Assembly: GCF_002994745.2 (NCBI RefSeq)
Contig: NW_020126823.1
Coordinates: 1 to 64,000 of the forward strand
Reading direction: 5' to 3'
DNA from: Rosa chinensis
Lineage: Eukaryota > Streptophyta > Magnoliopsida > Rosales > Rosaceae
Length of the DNA: 64,000 nt
The notes beneath the pieces were generated by a model that saw nothing but the letters and a program-made list of their open reading frames with translations, was not told the DNA's origin and ran no database searches. Of this stretch, positions 47,682 through 60,198 are shown piece by piece (within the stretch, counting starts at the first letter, position 1; the number at the start of each line of letters is the position of its first letter). Position numbers and translations under genes: made by a program.

Positions 47682-49647
47682 TTTTGCTAGTCCCTTAGCA
47701 AAATCAAACTAAGACACACACTAAGACTCAACGAAAATTTAAAGACTTGACAAAAACAATGACTCTATTGCCCTTCAACTATTTGTCTCAGCAATCTCTT
47801 ACTTTCATAACACCAAGATTAGCACTTAACCAAAATTCAATGTTAGGCATTCGAGAGTTAATTAAAACACATAACTTACATATACACAAGTAGGACTTGG
47901 TTGAAACAATGGTGATGGTTTCTGTTAAGCATGTTTCAAACAAGTATGATTCAACTCCTCACAAGTTATATCCACTCTTTCTTCTCTCAGATCATGGCAA
48001 TGCTTAAAAGCTTATACACTCAAGTATATGTGAAAGATAGCAAGTATATCACATAATTCAAGAAACGAAAGCACATGTATAATTTTCTTTAAAGATCTCA
48101 TGAAGGACACCAACTACTTGCACAGATGGACCCAAGCCATAAGTTCAACTCTTGTAACTCATCTCCACATCAAGGGCTGTCCCATCTTAAGGATCAAGAA
48201 GGTCTTCTTAAAGGTTGTAATGGGGCCAAGGCTCAAGGTTTTAAGAAATGAAGGGTAAGGATTTATCAAAGTGTCCTAAAAACCTAGCAGAGCACATGTA
48301 GATGTAGAGACCTCAAGAAATCCACCAAGGCATTGCAAAAACGTCACTTTCCCTAGAGGTAACATAAAAGGGGCCTAGTGTCTTCATGTTGGGCCCAATC
48401 TTCATTGTAAACTTCCCCTGAACTACAGTGAATGGACAAAGGTCAAATTTTTCTTTAATAGGCCTTCATTTCAAAGTAAACTCCAAAATCACTAAGTATG
48501 GGGGACTAAAATCCATAAATATTTCTTTCTTTTCTTTTCTAGCCGTACATTTTTTCTCTTCTTTTCATTTTTCACGGCTTTCACATATTTTTTTCTTTAT
48601 GGACAAGTCTACCCCCACACTTGAACTTTAACCTCTTCTCAATTTTCCTCCTTAGCATCAAACCCATGTAGTATGTCTCAAAAGATAGCTCCACTAAGTT
48701 CTTAGAACAAAGGGTAGGGTTGTTACTATACTAAGCTTCATGGTTAAGGATTTTAGGGTGATGAACGAAAAGGCTTAATGTAGGCTCAAAGGGGCTAATC
48801 TAGGGGAGACCCACGACGGGCACAAATGGGGACACAAGTTTATATGGCAATGGTGGTAATTCCTATGATGCCTCTATCCCTTCCAGAATCAGGGCCATGT
48901 ATTGATATAACGTCTCAACAAGCACAAGAGTGAATTCTAGCATTCTCTAGTCCATCAAACTTAATCTATGGCAAGCAGTCAATCAAATGAAAGAATAATG
49001 AGATCATCAAAACATCGCCAAGAAAATAAGAATATATTTTTCATTTTACTCCAAGAAAAAGGGACATGGGCTCAATTATCTCACATGGGTTTTTATGAAT
49101 CAAAACTCATCTTAACATGATCATATTTTCTGTACCAAAGTTTCGAAATCCATATCCACTACACATGCATATATATCTCATATATCTCAATTAACCAAAG
49201 AATACCATTTTAAAATCATCTCAATTTTGTGATCCTCTTTTAATCATGATTTCAGAGATATAGAATCATCCTAGACAGTTGAAAGGGCATCCTAAGACTC
49301 AAAACAAAAACAAAAGCAACGAAAATTTTTTTTTAAATTTTTGACATTTTTCACTTTTTTTTGTATTTTTCAATATATGTGACTCAAAATATGACTCAAG
49401 ATAAAAGTGTAAATCCCTTCCCCCACACTTAAATATTGCATTGTCCTCAATGTAATCAATTAAAAGCATGCAATGAAACACTTAAGCATATAGGGATGAA
49501 ATTTACGAAAATAATACTAAATTCAAAAAGCAAAAACGAAAAATAAAAGATAAGGATAAAGAAAGCAAATCTGATTTGCATGGGTTGCCTCCCAAGTAGC
49601 GCTTGGTTTTAACGTCTTCTCAGCCTAGACGTGGTTTCCTCTTCTCC
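47682..49647 (-). other. Non-coding 3' region of complete gag-only element
   Basis: Nearly identical to 23471-25436. Post-pol hairpin at 49580-49595, AAGTGTGGGGG near 49420-49430 with its CATTG/CAATG hairpin, and a second AAGTGTGGGGG near 48611-48621. No credible gene. Confidence 0.82.
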
Positions 49648-51225
49648 TCAGTTGGTGGAACCTTCAAAGCCTCCCTTTGGGTTTGGAATTGTGTTGCTCG
49701 GAAGCTTACCACTCTCATGAAACTTGGTCATGAAGTCCACCACTTGTCCCATTTGCTTCTTGAGCTCTGCAATGTCCTTGGCATTGGTCTGTTGTCCTTG
49801 AAGCAAAGTCTGTGTGGCACTAGTCAATGCCTGAGTAGAATTAGTCAATGCCTCTATCGTCTTATCATAGTGAGAATTGGGATTCCCTACATTGTGTTGA
49901 GGAGGCATGTAAGGTTTTTGATAGGGAGGTCCTTGAGGACGTTGGAAACTGCCACCAAGAGGGTTCTGAACATTTTCATTGTTGGTCCACTTGAAGTTGG
50001 GGTGGTCCCTCCATCCAGGGTTATAGGTATTCGAATATGGATCATACCTTGGACGTGGGGGACCCCCTTGGTTCCCTTGATAGCCTCCTATAGCATTCAC
50101 AGATTCCCAACCACCATTCTCACTCAGTTGAGGACATTGATCCGTAGGATGTCCTTGAGTAAAGCATACCCCACAAGCAGAGGGTCCTCCATGGCCTTGA
50201 GTAGTCGCCACCTTGTTCACAAGAAGGGTGAGTTTGCTCAATTGATCCGCAATGGCAGGACTAGTGCTCACCTCATTTACCCTACGAGTGGGTTGTCTCA
50301 CACCCTCATACTGTTGGGAGTTTAGGGCACGATTAGCTATAAGTTCCCTCCCAACCGCAGGTGACTTATCCACAAAAGCTCCACCAGCTGCAGCATCCAA
50401 CATTTGCCTTTCCAAGGGTAAGAGTCCTTCGTAAAAGCATGTAAGTAAGGTCTCATCCTTCATCTGATGTTGAGGGCATTGTGCAAGTAAGGAATTGAAC
50501 CTCTCATAGTAGGCAGCATAGGACTCATCATGAGCTTGCTCTATTCCACTAAGCTTCTTCCTGAGTGTGATGACCTTTGAAGCTGGGAAGTATTTCTCCA
50601 GGAAGGCTTTTCTCATTGTTTCCCAAGAAGTGATACGTCCTGCAGGAAGTTCATATAGCCAATCCTTGGCTCTATCAGCTAGAGAGAATGGAAATGCTCT
50701 CATCTTAAGAAGGTTTTCATCCGCCCCTTGTGGTTGCATGTTTGCACAAACAGATTGGAATTCTCGTACGTGCTTATTAGCATCCTCCATATTAAGTCCG
50801 TGGAAGATAGGGAGCTTGTGCAACAATCCACTCTTAAGCTCAAACTCTGCCTGTCTTCCAGCTGCAGGGGCAGGGTATACTATGCCTGTAGGGGGTCCTC
50901 CTTCAACAGTTGCGGTGGAGAGTTCCCTAATAGATGCCATTCTCTCTTCCCTGACTTCTTCAGGTGGTGGTGAAGGTGGTGGTGCAGGTGGTGGTGTAGA
51001 GTTGGACGAAATCACAGGTGAAGGTGAACGTGAGGGAGGAGATGGACTCGGTGTAGGTGATGTAGACTCCTCAGAAAAGTAAGTCCGCTTCCCTTGCTCG
51101 TTAAATGTGTACTCTTTGTATGTTGAAGGAGAAGGGCTTGTGAACTCGAGGAGTGAAGGACCCTTCAAACGAGCGAGCCTTGCTTCAATTTCCTTTAGTG
51201 TAGAGGGTCTAAAAGGCTCGGTCAT
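49648..51225 (-). CDS. gag: Gag polyprotein of complete gag-only element (525 aa)
   Basis: Particle-forming protein, as in the copy at 25437-26999, from which it differs by few residues and a five-residue insertion in the proline-rich stretch around residue 80. Order: Ser/Pro-rich N-terminus, capsid-like domain (about 140-270), CCHC zinc knuckle (residues 351-364), Asn/Pro-rich stretch, coiled-coil-like C-terminus, then the fused end GGFEGSTN. Start MTEPF at 51223-51225. The ORF is fully open. No protease, reverse transcriptase or integrase is encoded, so the element would depend on a partner for copying and integration. Intact gag in both copies, while pol is gone, suggests that gag may matter for the element's own RNA, or simply that both copies are young. 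Confidence 0.94.
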   Translation of the reverse strand: MTEPFRPSTLKEIEARLARLKGPSLLEFTSPSPSTYKEYTFNEQGKRTYFSEESTSPTPSPSPPSRSPSPVISSNSTPPPAPPPSPPPEEVREERMASIRELSTATVEGGPPTGIVYPAPAAGRQAEFELKSGLLHKLPIFHGLNMEDANKHVREFQSVCANMQPQGADENLLKMRAFPFSLADRAKDWLYELPAGRITSWETMRKAFLEKYFPASKVITLRKKLSGIEQAHDESYAAYYERFNSLLAQCPQHQMKDETLLTCFYEGLLPLERQMLDAAAGGAFVDKSPAVGRELIANRALNSQQYEGVRQPTRRVNEVSTSPAIADQLSKLTLLVNKVATTQGHGGPSACGVCFTQGHPTDQCPQLSENGGWESVNAIGGYQGNQGGPPRPRYDPYSNTYNPGWRDHPNFKWTNNENVQNPLGGSFQRPQGPPYQKPYMPPQHNVGNPNSHYDKTIEALTNSTQALTSATQTLLQGQQTNAKDIAELKKQMGQVVDFMTKFHESGKLPSNTIPNPKGGFEGSTN

Positions 51226-52099
51226 TCATAGGAATCCTGAACATCATCAAAATTCAAAAAAATTAGCAAAGTATAAAGTGAGTTAATTACAAATTAGTGA
51301 TTTATACATCAACTTTACTATTCACGAATTTACTATTTATGAGTTACTATTCACGACTTTACTATTTATGATTTATACAAGTATAAAGAGAAGTATAAAT
51401 TACAAACTATCCACAATCTTTTCACAAATAAACCACGTAAGAAGTTTATACAAGTATAAAATGTACAAAACAACACAATTTACAAGTGGAGGTTATGTTC
51501 AAGTATCTTATTATCTTTACAAAATAAAGTTAATATCTCAATTGATTACAAGTTGTAAGTCGAGCCCAATAGAAACCACTACTATTGGTGAGATACGATC
51601 TAGGGATAGTCGCCTAGACATAAGTCACTTCCCTTTGTTTCAGAAGGCTAGATGGCCAGATTAAGAGGTAAGTGAGAGGGAGGACTCATTTTGGTGACAC
51701 TACGGAGGCTACTCCCTCATTGAGGTTTAGGCCCCTATTGGCTACTCCCACATTGTGGTTTACGCACGGTCTATAGTATCTCTGAGATCCAATTTGAACC
51801 CATCACCCAGGGTCTCAACCTAAGACACCACCTATATGCCCCTTACTCAGCTTGGAAAGGACTCATGTGTTAGACAGTTCTCCAAATGCTAATAAAAGCC
51901 GCCCTCAACCTCATAAGACCTTAGAAAGGCACTAATGAAGGGTTAAGGCCAATATTAACAAAAGGGCCCTTATCTACTCATACGATTTTACACACTTATA
52001 ACAATCAAGAATTTAACAATATTTACAATTAATTCTTTTCTTTTCGCATTTTACACAAAACTTTCAAACAAACAAACGTTACACTCTCTTTTTTTTTTT

Positions 52100-52147
<48 letters not shown>

Positions 52148-52907
52148 GAAAATAAGTACAATTATTTACATTCTTTTCTTTTCTTTACAATTATTTTCAA
52201 CACTTAGGTACGGGAACATGGAGTCTCGATGTGCAATGGGACTGAAACAGCTACCCTTTTCAAGACTATGTTTAATCCAATATACCTTAGTGAATCACAA
52301 TATTTTCATTTGTTATATATATCATTGATTTCAAATTCAATTCCAAGCGGTAAATCAAGAGGACGTGCGGCCCAAGTATAGTCGTCTAGACACTAAGTCT
52401 CTCCTACATCCTTTGGGCAACCTTACTGAAATGGCCAGGTAGGGGAGGGCGACCACGAGAGGTAGAATCCATTTTGGCATGAGCTACTCCCACATTGTGG
52501 TTTAGGCTCATTTGCACGCACTTCTGGATTCAAGAACCAGTCATGAGCGTTGTCCCCTTCCTAGACACCATCCCACATAGGCTATACTTACTTGGATATA
52601 AAAGGTCCTAAGTGTGAAGACAGTTCAATGAATGTTAATAAAGGCCGCCCTCAACCTTAAGGGACCTGGACTAGGTACCAATAAGGGGTTTAGGCCAATA
52701 TTAATAAACACGACTTCACCTATTCCTTCTTTAATTTACAACTCACAATTAAAATTCGTATTCAACAATATAAATAATCAACCTAAGTAATTAATCTACT
52801 AATTTTCGACAATTATCAACAAAATAATTAACAAGTAATTTTTTTTTTTTTCGGTCACAATATAAACAAAACACATATTATTCACAATATGACAAATGAT
52901 TTTTCAT
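51226..52907 (-). other. 5' leader of complete gag-only element, two modules
   Basis: Module 2 (about 52190-52720) lies nearest the primer binding site, then a T42 run (52104-52145; A in the transcript), then module 1 (about 51530-52000) with the inverted repeat CCAATAG/CTATTGG (51566-51588). No ORF is seen. The T run is the longest in the window. Confidence 0.82.
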
Positions 52908-52925
52908 TCCCCGGCAACGGCGCCA
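52908..52925 (-). other. Primer binding site for tRNA-Asp
   Basis: TGGCGCCGTTGCCGGGGA on the minus strand, five bases beyond the LTR end. Confidence 0.93.
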
Positions 52926-52930
52926 AAAAT

Positions 52931-55293
52931 TGATGTCGCTATTGGGAAGCGACCAATTTAACCCTGAAATGTCATTAGTAGTATAAAGTAAATAGGGATC
53001 GTTCTATTCCGGGGATTGAGGGTACACCTGTCATTATCAAACAATTAAACAATTAAAATTAAAACAAAGTATAATATTTACAAAAATATATACATATTTA
53101 CGAAAAGGGGGGATTTTTGTTTTTGGTTTTCTATTTTCGAAAATAAAAGCTAACTAAATAATTAAAAACGCAAAAACATAAAAATATAAATGGAATGTAA
53201 GAACAAAGATCAAAATCGAAACTCATGATTAAAATTGATTCAAGTTCATCATTGTTCATCATAGTCATGCAAGAGGAGTTGATCATGTGAAACGTTCAAA
53301 AGCAAACAATTTCCCATATTTTACTTTCAATGCTAATTAACCTAAGCGAAAGCACCTAGATTAATCCTATCAAACATGCAATCAAACCCTAGAAAGCTAG
53401 TCAATCATGTCATGTTTAACGCATTAAGCACCTAGAAAGGCTATCAACTCAAATGTGCAACTTAGTATGAAAAAGTCCACCTAATTGCAATCTTCTTTGA
53501 TTAAATTCGGTTTTTGTACAAAACCTTTACTACTTATCGATCCAAGAACACAAAACCAAAAAGTTGATTCATGTTCTTAAATTCGTAGCACCAATTATAT
53601 CAAAACCCTAAGTGTTTGCAACCACATAAGATTAAAATACAAAAGTTATCTATCATGCAAATTTAATCAAACACTCACACAAAAGCAACCATAAATCGCA
53701 ATATATGAATCTGAAAATTAACAATTCATCATAAAATTTCAGAAAACAATACTTGTTCATACATATGTGTCAACTAAGGCAAAACCAACGAAAATACAAA
53801 GCAAAGGTACAAGGAGAATCGGATTACACCGTGATGAAGATGAGATGAATGAAGTGATGATGTGGTCTCTTGAATTTCGAAAGCAATCTTCAAGGTGGAG
53901 GGTGGATGGTGTGCACGGCTTGTCTTCTTCTTCCTTGGCCTTGCTTGCACTTCGTGGTTGCCCTAGAGGATGGAGAGGAGCACGGCTAGTCTAAAGAGTT
54001 TTCTGAATTATTTTCTCAAAGTGTAAACGTAAAGAATGGAACTTGGAACCCTTGACGTTGAGAGAAGAGAGGAATATATAGGGGACGGCTTCTAGGTCTT
54101 CAATCCGTCCACAACCCTAGCAAAGCTCACGGCAATCTCTTGCTTCCTCCACATAATTTTCTCCAATGATTTCGTGCCACATAAGCCCTATGAGGTGGTG
54201 CAACCAATCACAAAATTCCAATATAAATTCCCTAAATAATCTTGCCGAAATATATATAGATATTTTCTGATTTCCTTCACCAATTTCGGCAACAATATAC
54301 TTAGAGAATAAAGGGGGACGAACCTAGACTCCTTTGAGAGCTTTTTGTGTTCAACACATATTCTCTTTCCTTTAAAAGCTCCCTAAGAAATCTCCACGAA
54401 ATCTCTTTATTTTTTTTCTGATTTTTCCTCACGGCAAAACCCTAGTTTTTCTCTTCATTATCTTTTGCCGAATTCCCTAGGGTTTGCACGGCATCCCCTT
54501 GTTTTCCTCTTGGCTTGGACGGCTAGGTCTTCTAGGGTTTTATCTCTTGATTTATTTCCATAAAAATAACCCTAGAAAATCTCCTTTTAATTTCTGATTT
54601 TCTTGGACGCCACCTCCTTGTTTCTCTCTTGCAAATTCACGGCAACAACAACCTTAAGGGTTAGGGTTTGCGTCACAAACCCTAATGTCATGGGCTTTGA
54701 TGGGCCTTTATCCAATTTGCCGAAAATCCAAAGAGTTCTTGGGCCTCGTTGCTTTATCTTCAAGCCTTCTCATTTTCCAACGCAAAACACAATATTTTTC
54801 CATTTCTTTTTCATGGTTGCGTTGGAAACTTGCTAGGGAAGCCTTCCTCCATTTTGTAGGATTTCCTGGTTGGACTAGGAAAGCTTGTTTCTTCATTTCT
54901 GCTCAAATGTGTGGGCCATTTTCTCTCATGTTCGTTCGTCTTGATGTTCGCAAGCTCCTCTTTCCATTCGTGCGTTCATTTCCACTTTCTAGCTCGGAGG
55001 TCCTGAAAATAGAAACTATACTTAAAATAGAAACTTTCTAAAAAATGAAAATAGAAACTTACTAAAAATGAAAAATAGAAACTTTCCAGAAATGAGAAAT
55101 GAAAAATGAGAAATGAGAAATGAGAAATGAAAAATGAAAAATGAAAAATGAAGACAAAAATGGAAACTTTCTACAATAAGGAACTTTCCCAATCAAAGAA
55201 TGGAAACTTTCCCAAACAGGGATTTTTCAAGGAAATGGCGCAGAAAAGTGTAGGGAAATGCAGTTAAAATGTCGCATTAAAATGCTCCTATCA
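52931..55293 (-). repeat. 5' LTR of complete gag-only element
   Basis: 2363 bp, the same length as its partner. The hairpin stem GTCGCT/AGCGAC is kept (52935-52953), but the seven-base loop differs at five places from the 3' LTR. TATA box on the minus strand 54073-54080. Telo-box inverted pair 54661-54685. Confidence 0.94.
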
Positions 55294-56076
55294 GGGCCAT
55301 GTATTGATATAACGTCTCAACAAGCACAAGAGTGAATTCTAGCATTCTCTAGTCCATCAAACTTAATCTATGGCAAGCAATCAATCAAATGAAAGAATAA
55401 TGAGATCATCAAAACATCGCCAAGAAAATAAGAATATATTTCATTTATCACTCCAAGAAAAAGGGACATGGCTCAAATATCTCACATGGGCTTTTATGAA
55501 TCAAAACTCATCCTAACATGCTCATATTCTGTACCAAAGTTTCGAAATCCATATCCACTACAAGGCACATATTTTTCATATATCTCAATTAACCAAAGAA
55601 TACCATGTTTAAAATCATCTTAATCTTGTGATCCTCTTTTAATCATGATTTCAGAGATATAGAATCATCCTAGACAGTTGAAAGGGCATCCTAAGACTCA
55701 AAACAAAAACAAAAGCAACGAAAAATTTTTAAATTTTTGACATTTTTCAATTTTTTTTTTTTGTATTTTTCAATATATATGACTCAAGACAAAAGTGTAA
55801 ATCCCTTCCCCCACACTTAAATATTGCATTGTCCTCAATGTAATCAAGAATAAACATGCAATGAAACACTTAAGCATATAGGGTAGAGAGTTACGAAAAT
55901 GACTACTAAAATCAAAAGGACAATTGGAGAAGTAAAAGGGAAAGAGAAAGCAAATCTGCGTTGACGACTCCTCCACAGCTACTTCGGAATTGGGTTGCCT
56001 CCCAAGCAGCGCTTAATGTTTATAGTCTTTCAGCCTAGACTTGTACCTCCATTTAATCCTCAGGGTTTGGAACGTT
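55294..56076 (-). other. Part of the 3' region after integrase
   Basis: Includes the post-pol hairpin TTGGG/CCCAA (55990-56005) and AAGTGTGGGGG at about 55808-55818 with its CATTG/CAATG hairpin. No gene is seen. Confidence 0.8.
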
Positions 56077-57300
56077 TTAGAGGGGTACAGCCTCCACTTC
56101 ATGTTCCACAAATGCCTCATAGTAAGGCTTCAAGCGATGGCCATTCACCTTGAACTCGTTGCCAGTCTGTTCACTCTTTATTTGCACAGCTCCATGGGAG
56201 AACACATTAGTGATAACAAAAGGCCCAATCCAACGAGAACGAAGTTTACCTGGGAAGAGTTTGAGACGAGAATGGAAGAGAAGAACTTTTTGGCCCTCAA
56301 CAAAAGTCTTCCTTCGAATCATTTTATCATGGAATGCCTCAGTCTTGTCCTTGTAAATCTTAGCACTTTCGAAGGCATCATTCCTAATCTCCTCTAACTC
56401 TTGCAATTGCAACTTCCTATGAAGCCCAGCTGCATCAATATCCATGTTGAACTGCCTCACAGCCCACCAAGCTTTGTGCTCTAACTCCACAGGTAAATGG
56501 CAAGGTTTGCCATAGACAATTCGATATGGGGACATACCTATGGGAGTTTTGTATGCAGTTCTGTAAGCCCACAAAGCATCCTCTAAACGCAAGGACCAGT
56601 CCTTCCTGTTAGGGTTCACAGTCTTCTCCAATATTCCCTTAATCTGACGGTTAGAGACCTCAGCCTGCCCACTAGTTTGGGGGTGATAAGGTGTAGAAAC
56701 CTTATGTGTCACATCATATCTCTTCAAGAGAGCCTCAATCGTCCGATTGCAAAAATGGGATCCACCATCACCAATGAGAACTCTAGGCATTCCAAACCTG
56801 CTAAAGATGTTAGACTTGATAAAATCTGCAACAACCTTAGAGTCATTAGTTCTAGTGGCCTTTGCTTCCACCCATTTGGAAACATAGTCCACTGCAAGTA
56901 AGATATATATAAACCCAAAAGATGATGGGAAAGGTCCCATGAAATCTATACCCCAGACATCAAATATTTCAACAGTTATGATATTAGACAATGGCATTTG
57001 ATCTCTAGGACCTAGATTTCCTGTTCTTTGGCATTTATCACAAGTTAAACAATGGGTGTGTGCATCCCTAAACAATGTTGGCCAATAGAACCCATACTCT
57101 AGTACCTTAAATGCAGTCTTCTTAGACCCAAAGTGACCCCCACATGCTTTAGAATGGCAAAAAGAAAGTATGGCATTATGTTCATGTTCAGGCACACATC
57201 TCCTAATCAGTTGATCAGAGCAATATTTCCATAGATAAGGTTCATCCCAAACATATTGCTTAACATTTCTTAAGCCTATCCTTATGAGCACGTGACATGG
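56077..57300 (-). pseudogene. Athila integrase, nearly full length
   Basis: Open from [13 protein letters not shown] through the HHCC finger ([26 protein letters not shown]), the first Asp ([10 protein letters not shown]), the second Asp (GDGGSHF; S to G change beside the Asp), the Glu region ([12 protein letters not shown]) and the tail [11 protein letters not shown], about 400 codons. The stop at 56077-56079 comes from a CAA to TAA type change and removes about nine residues compared with the copy ending at 36211. Upstream, a two-base loss near 57265 puts it out of frame with RNase H. Apart from these, all catalytic residues are present. Confidence 0.92.
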
Positions 57301-57859
57301 TATCAGGAATCTTTCTAGAAACAATATAATTCACAATATCTGCATACCATGGTTCACTTACCTGAAGTCCAAAGAGCTGCTCATCCGGAAACGTCTCCAC
57401 TAGAGGGAGAGGGTCTTCTGCATGGACCAAACGACTCAAGTGGTCAGCTACCACATTTTCACTACCCTTCTTGTCCTTGATTTCCACATCAAATTCTTGC
57501 AAGAGTAGTATCCATCTAATCAGTCTTGGTTTCGCCTCCTTCTTGGTCATCAAGTACTTCAAAGCTGCATGGTCAGTATATATAATAACCTTGGTACCAA
57601 GTAAGTAAGAGCGAAACTTTTCAAGGGCAAAGACAACTGCAAGGAGCTCTTTTTCTGTGGTGGAATAGTTCATCTGTGCTTCATTCAGAGTCCTTGAGGC
57701 CTAGTAGATGGCATAAGGTCGTTTGTCCTTCCTTTGCCCCAAAATAGCTCCAACTGCATAGTCAGAGGCATCACACATCAACTCAAAGGGCAAGGACCAA
57801 TCCGGAGGTAACATGATGGGGGCAGACGTCAACAACTCCTTAAGCTGGTCAAAAGCTTC
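57260..57859 (-). pseudogene. Athila RNase H and connection, with stops
   Basis: Reads [30 protein letters not shown] and [13 protein letters not shown] in one open frame (57260-57673). The frame just upstream is closed by a TAG where the homologue at 9560 has a Tyr codon (about 57702-57704), and by a TAA in place of a Gln codon near 57860. Both look like single-base nonsense changes. Confidence 0.9.
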
Positions 57860-58965
57860 TTAACATTCCCTATCAAAGTGAAACGTCACATCCTTCTGGA
57901 GTAGTTGGCATAAAGGTCTTGAAATTTTGGAGAAGTCCTTGATAAACCTTCGATAAAAACCTGCATGGCCAAGGAAAGAACGAATCTCTCTCACAGAAGT
58001 GGGAGCGGGTAAGTGACGCACAATATCCACCTTGGCTTTATCAACCTCTATACCCCTAGCAGAGACAATATGTCCTAGAACTATTCCTTGCTTAACCATA
58101 AAATGGCATTTTTCCCAATTAAGTACAAGGTTAGTTTCCATGCAACGTTTCAAAATTATCTCCAGATTATTAAGACAATCATCAAAATTCTTTCCAAAAA
58201 CTGAAAAGTCATCCATGAATACCTCTATGATTTTCTCAATATAATCTGAAAAGATACTTACCATACACCTCTGAAAGGTATCTGGAGCGTTGCAAAGTCC
58301 GAAGGGCATACGTCGATAGGCAAACGTCCCAAAGGGGCAAGTCAAGGTTGTCTTCTCTTGATCTTCATTTGCAATGGCAATTTGGTTATAACCAGAGTAT
58401 CCATCCAGGAAGCAGTAGTAGTCATGTCCAGCTAGGCGCTCAAGCATCTGATCAATGAATGGCAGAGGAAAGTGATCTTTCCTTGTGGTTGTGTTGAGCC
58501 TCCTATAGTCAATGCATACTCTGTGGCCTGTGACTGTCCTTTGGGGCACCAGTTCGTTCTCAGCATTCTTCACCACAGTGATCCCAGATTTCTTGGGCAC
58601 GACCTGAACTGGGGAGACCCACTTGGAGTCTGAAATGGGGTAGATTACCCCACAGTCAAGGAGTTTGATAACCTCCTTCTTCACAACTTCCATCATTGGA
58701 GGGTTGAGACGACGTTGAGCCTCTCTAGTGGGTTTAGACCCCTCCTCTAGAAGTATCCTGTGGACGCAAGTTGTAGGGCTGATTCCCTTGATGTCCGCCA
58801 ATGTCCATCCTATGGCAGTCTTGTGTTGCTTCAGCATTTCCACCAACTTCCCTTCTTGTGGAGTTGTCAGTGCAGAGGACACAATCACTGGTAAGGTCTC
58901 CTTGTCCCCTAAGTAGACATACTTCAAATGGTCTGGAAGAGGTTTTAGCTCAAGTTCTGGGGCCT
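57860..58965 (-). pseudogene. Athila reverse transcriptase, nearly complete
   Basis: About 365 open codons. From the N-terminus: linker ELELKPLPDH, GSKPTREAQRRLNPPMM, CGVIYPISDSKWVSPVQVV, CIDYRRLN, DGYSGYNQI, FGTFAYRRMPFGLCNAP, and the catalytic FMDDFSVFG (about 58194-58220), then LGHIVSARGIEV and FLGHAGFYRRFI. This is the best preserved reverse transcriptase in the window and the basis for the Athila assignment. The linker is cut at 58965 by the LTR at 58966; protease and gag of this copy are off the window. A premature TAA near 57860 ends the frame. Confidence 0.94.
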
Positions 58966-59200
58966 TGATAGGAGCATAAAATGCGACGTTTATAATGTTT
59001 AAACCCTATATTTTGCTAAGTTATTTCCTTTATCTTGATCAATTTAACTTAGTTAGTGTTTTGCAGGTGTAAATGGAGTCTCAAAGTCCAAAAATGACTA
59101 AGGAAGGCACAAGTGGCGCAGAAATGGAAAGAAATGAAGAAATGGAAGTTCTCCCAGTTTGACTAGGAAAAGGAATCCTAGTTGGAGTAGGAATCAGAAG
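58966..59200 (+). repeat. 5' end of a plus-strand LTR (235 bp seen)
   Basis: Begins TGATAGGAGCATAAAATGCG and matches 5671-5911 (same subfamily). It is cut at 59200 by the next LTR; the rest should lie right of the window. The left target duplication is ggcct (58961-58965). Confidence 0.9.
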
Positions 59201-60198
59201 CGATAGGAGCATTTTAATGCGACGTTTTACTTGCTTTTCCCTGCATTTTCTGCGTTATTTCCTTAATAAAACCCTGTTTAGGAAAGTTTCCATTCTTTGA
59301 TTGGGAAAGTTCCTATTTGTAGTAAGTTTCCATTTTCAGTAGTTTCTATTTTTCATTTTAGAAAGTTTCCCATTTTTAGTTTAGGAAAGTTGCCATTTTT
59401 CATTTTAGGAAAGTTTCTATTTTTCTTACTAGTTTCTATTTTCAGGTCCTTGTCACAAATGAGCTGAAACGAGCTCACAAATGGAGAGAGAAGCTAGCCA
59501 ACGTTGGAGGGAGACAAGATGAAGTACAAATGAGCAGAAATGAAGAAAAGAAGTTTTCCTGGTCCAACCAGGAAACCCTGTCCAGAAAAGGAAAGCTTGC
59601 CAAAACAAGACTCTTGAGCCAACCATGAATGGAGATCGAATTAATGAAGTGACATGGCATGAGAGAAGCTTCTTGAAGACTCTAGATGATGACATGGCAT
59701 AGAGGTGACGCATGGAGGCCCAAAAACTCTCAAGACTTGTTGGATTTTCGGCTAATTGGATAAAAGCCCACAAGAGCCCATGGAACTAGGGTTTGTGACG
59801 CAAACCCTAGCCCTAAAGATGTTTTGCCGTGAATTTGCAAGAGAGAAACAAGGAGGTGACGTGGAAAATCAGAAATTAAAAGGAGATTTTCTAGGGAGAT
59901 TTTCTAGGGCTATTTTTTATGGAAATAAATCAAGAGATAAACCCTAGAAGACTCCTAGCCGTCCAAGCCAAGAGGAAAACAAGGGAATGCCGTGCAAACC
60001 CTAGGGAATTCGGCCAAGAGATAATGAAGAGAGAAATTAGGGTTTTTGCCGTGAGGAAAAATCAGAAAAATAAAGAGATTTCGTGGAGATTTCTTAGGGA
60101 GCTTTTAAAGGAAAGAGAATATGTGTTGAACACAAAAAGCTCTCAAAGGAGTCTAGGTTCATCCCCCTTTATTCTCTAAATATATTGTTGCCGAAATT
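59201..60198 (+). repeat. 5' part of another plus-strand LTR (998 bp seen)
   Basis: Starts (C)GATAGGAGCATTTTAATGC, so the first T of TG is lost or changed. The first 600 bases match U3 of the 21190-31016 element; the rest matches U3 of the 45301-55293 element, so it is mosaic. Inverted telo-boxes CTAGGGTTTG/CAAACCCTAG around TGACG at 59786-59810. Cut at 60198 by the following LTR. Confidence 0.88.

Larger units (their letters stand above)
45301..55293 (-). mobile_element. Complete gag-only Athila element, 9993 bp
   Basis: Two 2363-bp LTRs, primer binding site, two-module leader, intact gag, 3' region and polypurine tract, with a perfect 5-bp target duplication (gggcc). No pol is present. The interior is nearly the same as that of 21190-31016, with the same gag/pol-end joint, so the deletion happened once before both insertions and the gag-only form has multiplied. 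The LTRs look almost identical apart from a few bases, which means recent insertion. Confidence 0.95.
55294..58965 (-). mobile_element. Minus-strand Athila element, pol part
   Basis: Continuation of 45174-45300: 3' region (55294-56076), integrase, RNase H and reverse transcriptase in the usual order, read right to left. The element is cut at 58965 by a plus-strand LTR. Only a few breaks are present, so it is less decayed than the 8323-21189 copy. Confidence 0.92.
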
